Origin: Treponema sp. | GTDB taxonomy: Bacteria > Spirochaetota > Spirochaetia > Treponematales > Treponemataceae | NCBI GenBank assembly: GCA_017550685.1 | Contig: JAFZOJ010000044.1 | Coordinates: 1-46,614, forward strand | Direction of reading: 5' to 3' | DNA: 46,614 bases | Part shown: positions 7,020 through 16,092 of the stretch, one piece after another | Layout: each line of letters starts with the position of its first letter | Numbering within the stretch: the stretch's first letter is position 1 | The notes under the pieces: model-generated | The model's input: only the letters and a program-made list of their open reading frames with translations | Database searches by the model: none | Told to the model about the DNA's origin: nothing | Made by a program: the position numbers and the translations under genes

Positions 7020-9071
7020 TTAGTAATTACCAAGTCCACCGACTTTAACCTGGAAATGACTGAACTCCATACTGAAGCTTGCCCTACCCTGTGTAGCCGA
7101 GCGAAGATTTGTTGTAAATCCAAACATATTTGCCATTGGAGCCTGGGCGTGAATTACATCACCGGTGGTTTTTGAATCCTGGCCCATAATGCTTCCACCG
7201 CGCTGACTAAGCTGGCTCGAAGCAGGTCCAACAAATTCCTTTGGACACGAAATATCAACATTCATAACAGGCTCTAAGATTTCCGGGCCTGCAGCATTAC
7301 AAGCCTTGTCAAAAACCTGAGCAGCACAGGCTTCAAAAGCAAACGGCGTACTGGTCAGTTCGTTGTAAACGATGTTTGTTACCTTTACGCCAATTTCGGT
7401 ACACGGGTAACCGTAGTTAATTCCGGAATCAAGTGCGTTCTTAAAGCCTTCGCGGATTGCCTCGATAATTTCATCAGGAATTTCGGCATAGCGGCAGGCA
7501 ATTTCAAAGTTGTTACCGGTTCCGCGTTCACGTTTTTCAACAGAAATTGAAAGACCCGCAGTATTTTCTTTACCTGCAAGTACGCGGCTGTATTCTTCGG
7601 TTGCTTCACCACTACCGCTGATAGATTCACGGTATGTAACCTGAGGAGCACCAACATTACACTTTACGCCAAAATCATCACGCATACGGGTAACAAGTAC
7701 ATCAAGGTGGAGTTCACCCATACCGCTGATAATAAGCTGACCTGTTTCTGCATCTTCGTGACTTGTAAAGGTAGGATCTTCACGCGACAAAATCTCAAGA
7801 GTTTCTGTCATCTTGTCCTTTTCGCTCATGCTTTCAGGTTCAAGAGCAACAGAAATTACAGGCTGAGGGAAAACCGGCTGCTCAAGAAGAACAGGGAATG
7901 CTTCGCTTCCGATTGTGTCTCCTGTCTGTGCAAGCTTAAGTCCGATAAATACTGCAATGTCTCCGGCGCTAAGGCTGTCAATTGCATCTGATTTATCGGC
8001 ATGCATACGCAAAATGCGGTTTACACGTTCGCGCTTCTTTTTATTTACGTTAAAAATCTGAATACCATTCTGGATTTTTCCTGAGTACATGCGTACATAA
8101 CAAAGAGGACCCATCTCGCGGTCATACTGAATCTTAAACACAAGACCCAGCGCCATTTTTGAAGGATCGCATGGAACATCAACCTCTTCGGTCTGGTCCT
8201 TTTTCTGACGCAATCCCTTTGCAGGCGGAACATCAGTAGGACAAGGAAGATAATCAACAATTGCATCAATAAGCGGCTGAACACCCTGGTTGTGGCGTGC
8301 ACTTCCCATTACAAAAGGAACATAAGAGCGGGCAATAGTACCCTTGCGGATTGCGGCCTTGAGCTGTTCAACAGTAATTTCCTTGCCGTCAAGGTAGAGC
8401 TCCATAAGTGCATCATCTGCACCGGCAACAGTTTCTACAAGCTTTTCGCGCCATTCGTTTGCAGCATCAAGTCGGCTGGCATCAATATCACTTTCGGTAA
8501 TAGTTTCGCCTTCGTCTTCGGTAGACCAGCGCAGTTCCTTCATTTTGAGCAGGTCAATAACACCTTCAAATTCTGCACCCTCACCGATTGGAATCTGCAG
8601 TGCCAGAGTTTCTACGCCAAACTTTTGTGCAACGTCATCCATGGAACCAAAAAAGTCTGCACCAACGCGGTCCATTTTATTCATAAAGCAAAGACGAGGA
8701 ACAGAAAATTCATCTGCCTGCTTCCATACAGTTTCTGTCTGCGGCTGAACACCATCAACAGCACAGATTACGGCAACAGCACCATCAAGTACACGCAGCG
8801 AACGTTCAACCTCTGCAGTAAAGTCTACGTGTCCCGGGGTGTCAATAATATTTATCTGATGATCGCGCCAGTATGTGGTAGTTGCAGCAGAACAGATTGT
8901 AATTCCACGCTCCTGCTCCTGAGCCATCCAGTCCATAGTGGCCTGTCCGTCATCAATTTCGCCGATTTTATGAATTTTTCCAGTATAATAAAGAATACGT
9001 TCTGTAGTAGTAGTTTTTCCGGCATCGATATGCGCCATAATGCCGATGTTTCGCATTTTGTCTAAAGACAT
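7020..9071 (-). CDS. fusA: Elongation factor G
   Basis: Translational GTPase that moves tRNAs and mRNA through the ribosome. The 683-aa protein has the P-loop AHIDAGKT (residues 13-20), DTPGH (77-81) and NKMD (131-134). The later EF-G domains end in a domain V/C-terminal stretch (ANMFGFTTNLRSATQGRASFSMEFSHF). Length fits EF-G (about 690 aa). The wording of switch I (ERGITICSAATTTYW) and the C-terminus (SQRGGSIMGQDSK) differ from the classic EF-G I of enterics. Spirochaetes are known to encode the divergent paralogues spdEFG1 and spdEFG2, and this may be one of them. The ATG follows GAGGA at about 9080-9084. A weak promoter (TATAAT at 9105-9110 on the minus strand) lies upstream. Confidence 0.95.
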   Translation of the reverse strand: MSLDKMRNIGIMAHIDAGKTTTTERILYYTGKIHKIGEIDDGQATMDWMAQEQERGITICSAATTTYWRDHQINIIDTPGHVDFTAEVERSLRVLDGAVAVICAVDGVQPQTETVWKQADEFSVPRLCFMNKMDRVGADFFGSMDDVAQKFGVETLALQIPIGEGAEFEGVIDLLKMKELRWSTEDEGETITESDIDASRLDAANEWREKLVETVAGADDALMELYLDGKEITVEQLKAAIRKGTIARSYVPFVMGSARHNQGVQPLIDAIVDYLPCPTDVPPAKGLRQKKDQTEEVDVPCDPSKMALGLVFKIQYDREMGPLCYVRMYSGKIQNGIQIFNVNKKKRERVNRILRMHADKSDAIDSLSAGDIAVFIGLKLAQTGDTIGSEAFPVLLEQPVFPQPVISVALEPESMSEKDKMTETLEILSREDPTFTSHEDAETGQLIISGMGELHLDVLVTRMRDDFGVKCNVGAPQVTYRESISGSGEATEEYSRVLAGKENTAGLSISVEKRERGTGNNFEIACRYAEIPDEIIEAIREGFKNALDSGINYGYPCTEIGVKVTNIVYNELTSTPFAFEACAAQVFDKACNAAGPEILEPVMNVDISCPKEFVGPASSQLSQRGGSIMGQDSKTTGDVIHAQAPMANMFGFTTNLRSATQGRASFSMEFSHFQVKVGGLGNY

Positions 9072-9144
9072 AAATTGTTCCTCAAATAAAATAGTTATTA
9101 GTCAATTATAATGAATTTATAACTTTTTTAAAGAATTTTTCTTT

Positions 9145-9206
9145 TTTTTTCACAAAAAACTTCCTAAAAAATTCATTTTTTTTGAAAACTATATATGGAG
9201 ATTTTT
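9145..9206 (+). promoter_or_regulatory. Upstream block shared with the Rpn gene (copy 1, before the ORF6N gene)
   Basis: The block reads TTTTTTCACAAA (9145-9156), 18 nt of spacer, an A plus eight T, four variable bases, then ACTATATAT, GAG and TTTTT. The same order and almost the same spacing occur at 10188-10248 before the Rpn gene. The final 32 nt match at 27 positions. ACTATATAT holds a plausible -10 box. The gene start is about 57 nt further on. Confidence 0.5.
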
Positions 9207-9263
9207 GAAATGCCTGCCGTGGCACTATACCCTAAACAGTTTATAACAAAAGGAGACTTGCAA

Positions 9264-10157
9264 ATGACAAATGATATTACTATTCTTGAAAAAAACTCTA
9301 TACGTTCTAAAATCCATGTTATAAGAGGACAACAAGTTATGCTGGATTTTGATCTTGCTGAAATTTATGGATATGAAACGAAAAGATTTAATGAACAAGT
9401 TAAAAATAATATTGAACGCTTTGATGACGATTTTAGATTTCAATTAACAGATAAAGAATATGAAAACTTGAGGTCGAATTTTTCGACCTCAAGTTGGGGT
9501 GGTACAAGATATAAACCATATGCTTTTACTGAACAAGGGATCTATATGTTAATGACAGTTCTAAAAGGCGATCTTGCTGTTACCCAAAGCAAAATGCTAG
9601 TAAGAACATTCAAAGAGATGAAACATTTCATTCAAAATAATTCTCATATTTTTGTAGAATTAGATAATATTAAAAAGCATCTGTTTGAATCAGACATGCA
9701 CCAAAAAGAAGCAGATAAAAAGATTAAAGAATTATTTACATTGATGGACAAATACAACGTAAAAGACGAACAGGGAATTTACTTCCAGGGGCAAATCTTT
9801 GATGCTTATGCCAAGTTTGAAAGCTTTCTAGCACAAGCCTCAAAAGAAATAATTCTTATAGACAACTATGTAGATTTATCTGTACTGAATCGACTTGCTA
9901 AAAAGAAAAAAGGCGTGAATGTAATAATTTATACAGATCCAAAAACAAAACTGACACAACAGGATATACAAGCCTTCAATGCTCAGTATCCTACCCTAAC
10001 ACTGAATTACACAACAAAAACACACGACCGCTTTTTGATTTTAGATAATACAATTCTATACCATATTGGAGCTTCTTTAAAAGATCTTGGCAAAAAGAAT
10101 TTTGGTTTTGCTTTGCTGGAACCGTTTCTTATACAGGATCTTTTAAGACATTTATAA
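9264..10157 (+). CDS. ORF6N-domain protein with PLD-like C-terminal domain
   Basis: I chose the ATG at 9264, which has AAAGGAG 8 nt upstream, over the earlier in-frame ATG at 9195, which has none. The 297-aa product has an N-terminal ORF6N DNA-binding domain (about residues 13-105: RGQQVMLDFDLAEIYGYETKRFNEQVKNN, WGGTRYKPYAFTEQGIYML), a phage-derived fold. A helical linker follows. The C-terminal domain (about 180-297) resembles the phospholipase D fold (KEIILIDNYVDLSVLNRL, VNVIIYTDP). Its HDRFLILD at residue 254 sits where HxK would be, with Arg in place of Lys. Such proteins are accessory genes of unknown role, often near mobile or defence genes. A perfect 14-bp inverted repeat lies inside the coding region at 9465-9495. 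The gene is AT-rich. Confidence 0.85.
   Translation: MTNDITILEKNSIRSKIHVIRGQQVMLDFDLAEIYGYETKRFNEQVKNNIERFDDDFRFQLTDKEYENLRSNFSTSSWGGTRYKPYAFTEQGIYMLMTVLKGDLAVTQSKMLVRTFKEMKHFIQNNSHIFVELDNIKKHLFESDMHQKEADKKIKELFTLMDKYNVKDEQGIYFQGQIFDAYAKFESFLAQASKEIILIDNYVDLSVLNRLAKKKKGVNVIIYTDPKTKLTQQDIQAFNAQYPTLTLNYTTKTHDRFLILDNTILYHIGASLKDLGKKNFGFALLEPFLIQDLLRHL
9465..9495. repeat. Perfect 14-bp inverted repeat inside the ORF6N coding sequence
   Basis: AACTTGAGGTCGAA (9465-9478) and TTCGACCTCAAGTT (9482-9495) are perfect complements around TTT. The element encodes NLRSNFSTSS within the ORF6N domain and keeps the frame. It is far stronger than expected by chance for coding sequence. Confidence 0.9.
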
Positions 10158-10187
10158 GAATGCAAAATTTGAGTCGAAATTTTCAAC

Positions 10188-10248
10188 TTTTTTCACAAAT
10201 TTTTGTAACAAGTCCAATTTTTTTTCTATACTATATATAGAGGTTTTT
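10188..10248 (+). promoter_or_regulatory. Upstream block shared with the ORF6N gene (copy 2, before the Rpn gene)
   Basis: The order is TTTTTTCACAAA (10188-10199), 17 nt, A plus eight T, four bases, ACTATATAT, GAG, TTTTT, parallel to 9145-9206. A possible promoter is TTGTAA (10203-10208), 18 nt, TATACT (10227-10232). This would start RNA near 10239, just before the leader hairpin. Confidence 0.5.
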
Positions 10249-10324
10249 CCTCCAGATTTTTTGTAGAAGGAGCCGCTGGTGCGGGGTGGTATACTCTTTG
10301 TGGCTCCATACAAAAAATGGAGGA
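10240..10324 (+). promoter_or_regulatory. Structured leader that can hide the Rpn ribosome binding site
   Basis: The left arm TCCTCCA (10248-10254), TTTTTTGTA (10257-10265), GGAGCC (10269-10274) pairs with the right arm GGCTCC (10302-10307), TACAAAAAA (10309-10317), TGGAGGA (10318-10324), leaving only small bulges. The right arm ends in the GGAGG Shine-Dalgarno of the gene at 10330, so the fold would block translation. GAGG at 10240-10243 can instead pair with CCTC at 10249-10252, which offers a competing short hairpin that would free the site. No known riboswitch class was recognised. Confidence 0.5.
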
Positions 10325-10329
10325 TGCTT

Positions 10330-11202
10330 ATGGCATTTATAAACAGAAAGTACAAGGATTCCGTTTTTACGGATTTGTTTGGAAGTGACAGAGATGGTAA
10401 AAAGAATTTTCTTGAACTTTACAATGCACTGTCCGGAAATAACTACAAACTTAACGAAGTTTCTTTAGTCCGCAAAGTTATTGATCAATCTCTCTATAAA
10501 ACATTCAATAATGATGTTAGTTGGGAAATTAATGGTAAACTTGTAGTTCTTATAGAACATCAATCTACAGTTAATGAAAACATGCCGTTCAGATGTCTTG
10601 AATATGTCACACGTATTTATGAAGGAATAGTACCTGTAAAAAAACGTTATTCCGAAAAAGTCTTTAAAATTCCTAATCCAGATTTTTATGTGGTTTACGT
10701 AGGTCAAAAGGAACAACCTCTTGAACAGGAATTACGGCTTTCAGATGCTTTTTATGAAAAGGAATCAAATAGGCTTGAACTTATAGTTAAGGTGAAAAAC
10801 TGTACTAATCCAGAATTGTTGCCGATAGCAAAAAAATGTGATATTCTTAAACAGTATTGCCGATTTATTGAAATTGTTGAAACAACATATAACAAACACT
10901 CAGCTAGACGTTCTTTTAAAAAGGCAATTGAACTTGCGATGTCTGAAGGAATCTTGGAAGATTATCTCGACAGAAAATCGCGGGAGGTAATTAATATGCT
11001 ATGTGCAAAATATGATTACAAAATGGATATTGCAGTTAAACAGGAAGAAGCTTTTGAAGATGGTCAGCTTGCTAAAGCCGAAGAAACCGCTATAAAAATG
11101 TTACGCGATAATTTCTCGCCGGAAAAAACAGTTCTTTATTCCGGGCTCACGATGGAAAAAGTCCTGGAACTACAGGAAAACATTAAGGTTAAAGCAGAAT
11201 AA
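10330..11202 (+). CDS. Rpn family recombination-promoting nuclease / PD-(D/E)XK transposase-like protein
   Basis: I chose the ATG at 10330, 6 nt after GGAGG. The longer frame would translate the leader hairpin. The 290-aa product has the Rpn-family PD-(D/E)XK core: KYKDSVFTDLFGS near the start, then NDVSWEINGKLVVLIEHQST with D62 and the E-x-Q of IEHQS (75-79), then MPFRCLEYVTRIYEG. E. coli Rpn proteins promote RecA-independent recombination and act as DNA endonucleases, and relatives occur in many copies in spirochaetes and gut bacteria. The C-terminus (about 240-290) is the helical tail common in this family. It follows the ORF6N gene and shares its upstream block. A bidirectional terminator lies downstream. 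Confidence 0.88.
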   Translation: MAFINRKYKDSVFTDLFGSDRDGKKNFLELYNALSGNNYKLNEVSLVRKVIDQSLYKTFNNDVSWEINGKLVVLIEHQSTVNENMPFRCLEYVTRIYEGIVPVKKRYSEKVFKIPNPDFYVVYVGQKEQPLEQELRLSDAFYEKESNRLELIVKVKNCTNPELLPIAKKCDILKQYCRFIEIVETTYNKHSARRSFKKAIELAMSEGILEDYLDRKSREVINMLCAKYDYKMDIAVKQEEAFEDGQLAKAEETAIKMLRDNFSPEKTVLYSGLTMEKVLELQENIKVKAE

Positions 11203-11219
11203 TTTTTTACATTGGATTA

Positions 11220-11262
11220 AAACGACAACAGCCGTGAGTTTTGTTCACGGCTGTTGTCGTTT
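11220..11262. terminator. Bidirectional hairpin terminator between convergent genes
   Basis: An 18-bp perfect stem (11220-11237 with 11245-11262) encloses the loop GTTTTGT. The left arm is AAACGACAACAGCCGTGA. The element lies 17 nt after the Rpn stop and 11 nt beyond the stop of the convergent lipoprotein gene, so it probably ends both transcripts. The U-tract is short (TTT), which makes it less classical. Confidence 0.7.
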
Positions 11263-11273
11263 ATGAGTATAAA

Positions 11274-14200
11274 TTATTGTTTCTTTTCTTTATGAACTTT
11301 ACCTTGAGCATCTCGGTATTCGCAATGCTTTTCGTAGAAAGACATTCCACCAAAGTACATTCTTTCATCCGTGTCAAATGCAAGACTATGTCCCGGATAC
11401 AATGGAGTTAATCCTTTTGGAATACCTGGTACATAACTCTGCATACCCCAGCACCATACATCAGGACCTTTAGTTGCAGCATCAGAAGGCATGTTTCCAC
11501 GCAAAGGCTGTAGATGTGCAGCCTTGTTAATTTCCCAAGAAATCCAGTACCATGTTGTTCCAGTGCTTTTAGTCATAGCACGAACTTTATCAAAGTCTGC
11601 AGTGTCCCAGGAAACAGGATATGAAGAAATACTTACACCACCATTTGGCAGGTCTGAACCGCGAACCCAAAGTTGTTTATAATCATTTTCACCTCCTACA
11701 TTACCATTAGGAACATCAGTAAGAGTATAAACACTTCTGTAAGCAAATTCGTAAGCAGTTACATCTGTTTGACCAGTTTTCTTTGCAGTTGCTTCAATTC
11801 TGTAAATGTATCCGTTATTAATATCAGTTGCACCAATATTAAAAGGATATGCTGTTGGTTGCTGTGCATCTGCAAGTTTAGTAAGATTCAAAGCAGTCTT
11901 TGTAGATTTTGTATCTTTAGCAGAAATTGTTTCTTGAGCAATTGTCTGGCTGTATACTACACAAGTTACTGTTGCACCAGGTGTCTGACAGTCTACCTTT
12001 ACACCAGTCTGGAGAGGCTGTGTCACAGTTGCACCTGTTGTTTCACGTTTTTTATTTACACGAACAACCGGAGCTTCAAGACCTGAATGCTGAACTGTTT
12101 TAGAAGAATCGGCAACATTAGATCTATTCTGTTTATTCTTTACCAGATTTGCACCAATTTTTATTGTGTAGTTTGCACCTTTAACAGGAATACTGTAAGA
12201 ATCACTTAATTTAATCTTTAACTGGCTACCAGTAACAGTTACATAGCTGCTATTTACAGGAATAATAACCTTGTCGGCACCGGCAGTCTTTAATTTTGCA
12301 ATTAATTGTGTAGATTCAGTCTGACCATCTTTTGTTCCATCTGTGTTCATGTCGTAATTCAATACATATTTTTCTGTAAGATCAGAATTACCACTTGCAT
12401 CAGAACCATTCGTTCCAAGAGTATAATAATCTGCAAGATCTGAATCTGTCAAAAGATAATTAGCAAATACTTCCTCAGAAATAACAGACGGAGCTTTAAA
12501 TCCTGTTGTCTGCTCAAGAGTAATGCTTCCTGTACCTTTTGAAATATCACTTGAGAAATTGATGGTTAAATATTCAACATTACTTACTGTTGAAAATGCC
12601 GGTGTACCAGTAATATAAGGAACTCCGGTAACAATTTTAATTGTTCGGCTGTCTACAAGATTTTTTCCGCCAGGAATTGTCTTTACATAATTATCTACAT
12701 TATGTGTTCCATCTTTGTAAGTACCGTTTATTGTCGTTACATTCAAGCCGGAACTTGAATCGCCTTCTGCAACAGTATAAGTAAAGGTTGCTTTATTAGT
12801 ACCGGAACCAGAAGTATATGTGGCTGTTTTTCCATTATTTAATGTAAGGCTACCAGAAGTAATAGTAATATTTTTTCTAAAGTTCAACACAATAGGAATT
12901 TCTTTTCCGGTAGTATAAGTACCTGTTGGAACTTCTGCAGAAACAGATTCAAGAATGTAGCCTTTATCAATTGTTACAGTTTTAGCATCAGACTGATTTT
13001 CATTACCTGCAGCATCAGAAACCTTTGCAAGAACAGTATATGGACCATTTATATCCAGTGTAACTGAAGAACCTGTATAATTTGTCCAGGAAGCACCGTT
13101 ATTAATTGAATACTGTTTTACCACAACATCTGAAGCAATATCTTCAATACTGAATGTAACTCCTTCGTTTTCATATATACAGTCACCGCTTGTAAAGCCT
13201 GTAATGGAAGGTTTACCAGGCACTACAGTATCAATTTTGATTCCTGTAAGTTCTTTAGTAAATCCAGAAGCAAGGGCATTTTCTGCAATATCTGTTATAC
13301 CAGCATTAGGATAATCAACACTGCTAACAGTCAAAGATGTTTCACCTGTCGTGTTTTGCCCGGCAGCTACAGTATAACCGAATAAAACAGTTTTAGGACC
13401 AGTCTTTACAGCAGAGGTTGTTGTTACTCCTGTACCGGTATTCAAATTTAACTTTAAATAATTCTTAAGATTATTAAGTTTAGCTTCCGGAATATCTACA
13501 GGTTCACTAAAGTCAAGCTGAATAAATATTTCTTTTCCGGCTTTATACGAACCTGCTCCTGTTATAGCCTTGATATTCGAAATTGTTGGTGAATTTGTAT
13601 CAATACAAAGAGTTCTTGAGCCGGAAAGTTTATTTTTGGGTTGGGAAGGAACTGCCACATTTTTTGCTTCAAACTTTACACCATTTAGTTCAGATTCCCA
13701 TTTATTATTGTTTTTATTAATTGCCTCAACCTCCAGAGCCGAAACATCATCGCCAGCTTGTACAGTATAAGTGAAGATATGCTGTGTAGTTTCATTTCCT
13801 CCAGAGCATTCAACTACTTTATCAGTTGTTGAACCATTTGCAGACGGAACATTAAGTTTAAGTGAAGGTTTTTTTGTACCACCCGAATATTTTACTGCTT
13901 TATTAAACTCAAGAATAATATCTATTGTGTCTCCAGCTTTAAATGAACCGTCATTCTGGTTTGCAGTAATGCGCAAAAGTTCCGGATCGTTACTACTTAC
14001 AAAGAAGTTTTCATTTGCCTTTGCTATATTACCTGCATAATCAGTAAAGCTCATAGAAATAACAGCAGTAGTTGCATCAGGAGGTGTTATTTTACCTGTG
14101 GTCCAGGTACCGTCATTTTTCATTGTTACTTTAACAGTTGCCCCTTCCCAATTAACTGTCATTACACTATGTTTTGTTTTATCTGTCCATTTAGTTGTAG

Positions 14201-16079
14201 AGTTATCGCTCCAGGTTCCGGTTATCTCGATTTTATCTGTTATATCTCCATTTTCATCTCTGTTAAAAGGTGCCAGCATTTTTGATTTTTTTGGTCCGTT
14301 GGTTAAAGCATTACCACTTGAATCTTCTTCGCCATTGTAAAATGGAAAGTTTATCTTTACTTCATTGTTTACATATAGTTTTTTGATTTTTAGAACAGGA
14401 GGTTCAATATCACCAGCCCAGGTAAAGGAATCTATATTGGCGGTACCACCAGTATCAACAGCCATAATAATAAAGTTTTGAGTAGTTAATTTTTCTGTTG
14501 TACCATTAATACCAAAATGATCAAAGATATTAAAAGATTTTGAGAAGGTTTTCTTTACTTTTCCATCCGCATCAGAAGAAACATTTGTTAATGATATGAG
14601 CCATATTTTATTACCATTAGCGTCTACTTTTCCATTAGCATCAGCTTTTGACCATTCAGAATATTCACTATTATAGTATTTAACAACAGTAGCAGCATCT
14701 GTACCTTCTTTTATTCTTGCAAGGCAAAGCTTTGATATACCACCATCATCTTTTACATACCCGGCAAGAGTTACATTACCACTTGCATCTCCAAGCATAG
14801 TTTTAGTAGTATCGGTTGTTATGTTTATCGCAGGAGGGTTTATATCTTTTACCTGCATATAACGGGTTTGGGTTACAGATTTATTACCATAAATATCTTC
14901 GCACCAGCTTTCTACCCTGAAATTACAATTCTCTCCAAGTGCATCCACTGTCCAGGCTTTATATTTTGGATAGTTTTCACTTTGTAAATTTATTAGCTGT
15001 GTACTTTCCGGCTGCGTATTATCTTCCTTATACACTTTTATTGTTACAGACTTTAAACCGTCATCGTCATAAGCCTGCCCCTGCAATGAACAGTTAGGAT
15101 AAACAATAGTTTTATTAGTATAACTTCCCTCTCCACCAAAATCAGCTACGACCCAAGGAATATCTGCGTCGTTCCAATATATAAACCAGCCATGACATAA
15201 AATCTGTACGTTTCCAGCCTGATCATGACTTTCGGTTACAAGTCGAACTATTTTTTTATCATGGGCATAGCCTGGTAATTCATAAAGCTTGAATGATGCT
15301 TCCCAGTTACGCAGGTTATCACCTGTTACTTCTTTTTTTACAAGATAGCCCTGATTATAGCCTGTTGTATCTCTTGTTGTTTTTTCATCAAGATAAACAA
15401 TAAGCTTTTCAAGTTTACCGTCTTCTTTTTGTGAACCATTTATTATTAATTCACCATTTAAAAGATTTGCAAGAATAGAATTATCATTTGTAGTAGTATA
15501 TGAATTGCATGCTGCTTCTATATCAGCATAATTTTTTATTGTTGCAGGTGTAATTAAAGAAACTGCAGGATCAACATTATCTATTGTTACAGAACGTTCA
15601 TCCTTAGAGTTTTTACTCTCGTTTCCGGCATCATCAAATACCTGAGTTGTAATCATAAATTCAGTTCCATTCTGAACTGAACTACCAAAGGTATAGGTAA
15701 GAGACCAGGTTATTTCCTTTGTGTCACCGGTTACAGAAGCTTTAGTTGCATCGTAAGTATTCCACCTGTCTGCTGCACTGTCATAAATCTGCCACTTTTG
15801 CCCGCTCATCTTGAACTTATAAGAATTAGAAGCAGTAGGATTATCTAAAGGCTCAATTGTTATTGCAAGCTCGGTAACCGCAGTATCATCAGAAGCGGTT
15901 CCGTCAATAGTAAAGGTTCCCAGAATATAACCAGTATTTTCCGGATTATTAACTGTTACGGTAGGTGCAATTACATCTACCTTGGCTCCAAGACCAACTT
16001 CGCAGGAAGCAAGGACTGCGAGGATTCCGGATGTAATTATTATTTTTACTAATTTTTTCATAAGTTTAATTCCTTTCAT
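11274..16079 (-). CDS. Giant Ig-type lipoprotein, paralogue B (1601 aa)
   Basis: The signal peptide ends ITSGILAVLASC with the lipid-modified Cys at about residue 26, followed by EVGLGAKVDVIAPTVTV. The ATG at 16077-16079 has GGGAGG 6 nt upstream; an alternative ATG at 16061 has only a weaker AAAGGA. The chain is a series of beta-sandwich domains with no enzyme motif. A module of about 100 residues recurs three times (starting near GSFKAGDTIDIIL, GSYKAGKEIFIQL and GTYTTGKEIPIVL, around bases 13930, 13540 and 12920), each ending in an F-x-YTV-x-x-G segment. Near the end DCQTPGATV resembles the chitobiase C-terminal Ig-like domain. It lies 13 nt after the paralogous gene upstream and is probably cotranscribed with it. 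A surface adhesin or structural role is inference. Confidence 0.85.
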   Translation of the reverse strand: MKGIKLMKKLVKIIITSGILAVLASCEVGLGAKVDVIAPTVTVNNPENTGYILGTFTIDGTASDDTAVTELAITIEPLDNPTASNSYKFKMSGQKWQIYDSAADRWNTYDATKASVTGDTKEITWSLTYTFGSSVQNGTEFMITTQVFDDAGNESKNSKDERSVTIDNVDPAVSLITPATIKNYADIEAACNSYTTTNDNSILANLLNGELIINGSQKEDGKLEKLIVYLDEKTTRDTTGYNQGYLVKKEVTGDNLRNWEASFKLYELPGYAHDKKIVRLVTESHDQAGNVQILCHGWFIYWNDADIPWVVADFGGEGSYTNKTIVYPNCSLQGQAYDDDGLKSVTIKVYKEDNTQPESTQLINLQSENYPKYKAWTVDALGENCNFRVESWCEDIYGNKSVTQTRYMQVKDINPPAINITTDTTKTMLGDASGNVTLAGYVKDDGGISKLCLARIKEGTDAATVVKYYNSEYSEWSKADANGKVDANGNKIWLISLTNVSSDADGKVKKTFSKSFNIFDHFGINGTTEKLTTQNFIIMAVDTGGTANIDSFTWAGDIEPPVLKIKKLYVNNEVKINFPFYNGEEDSSGNALTNGPKKSKMLAPFNRDENGDITDKIEITGTWSDNSTTKWTDKTKHSVMTVNWEGATVKVTMKNDGTWTTGKITPPDATTAVISMSFTDYAGNIAKANENFFVSSNDPELLRITANQNDGSFKAGDTIDIILEFNKAVKYSGGTKKPSLKLNVPSANGSTTDKVVECSGGNETTQHIFTYTVQAGDDVSALEVEAINKNNNKWESELNGVKFEAKNVAVPSQPKNKLSGSRTLCIDTNSPTISNIKAITGAGSYKAGKEIFIQLDFSEPVDIPEAKLNNLKNYLKLNLNTGTGVTTTSAVKTGPKTVLFGYTVAAGQNTTGETSLTVSSVDYPNAGITDIAENALASGFTKELTGIKIDTVVPGKPSITGFTSGDCIYENEGVTFSIEDIASDVVVKQYSINNGASWTNYTGSSVTLDINGPYTVLAKVSDAAGNENQSDAKTVTIDKGYILESVSAEVPTGTYTTGKEIPIVLNFRKNITITSGSLTLNNGKTATYTSGSGTNKATFTYTVAEGDSSSGLNVTTINGTYKDGTHNVDNYVKTIPGGKNLVDSRTIKIVTGVPYITGTPAFSTVSNVEYLTINFSSDISKGTGSITLEQTTGFKAPSVISEEVFANYLLTDSDLADYYTLGTNGSDASGNSDLTEKYVLNYDMNTDGTKDGQTESTQLIAKLKTAGADKVIIPVNSSYVTVTGSQLKIKLSDSYSIPVKGANYTIKIGANLVKNKQNRSNVADSSKTVQHSGLEAPVVRVNKKRETTGATVTQPLQTGVKVDCQTPGATVTCVVYSQTIAQETISAKDTKSTKTALNLTKLADAQQPTAYPFNIGATDINNGYIYRIEATAKKTGQTDVTAYEFAYRSVYTLTDVPNGNVGGENDYKQLWVRGSDLPNGGVSISSYPVSWDTADFDKVRAMTKSTGTTWYWISWEINKAAHLQPLRGNMPSDAATKGPDVWCWGMQSYVPGIPKGLTPLYPGHSLAFDTDERMYFGGMSFYEKHCEYRDAQGKVHKEKKQ

Positions 16080-16092
16080 ACCTTACCTCCCA

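Noticed and set aside
8292..9065. Plus-strand open frame of 257 codons opposite fusA
   Set aside because: Antisense shadow of the GTPase domain with Cys-rich low-plausibility composition.
9195..9263. Upstream ATG of the ORF6N gene
   Set aside because: It has no Shine-Dalgarno, while the ATG at 9264 has AAAGGAG and begins the conserved region.
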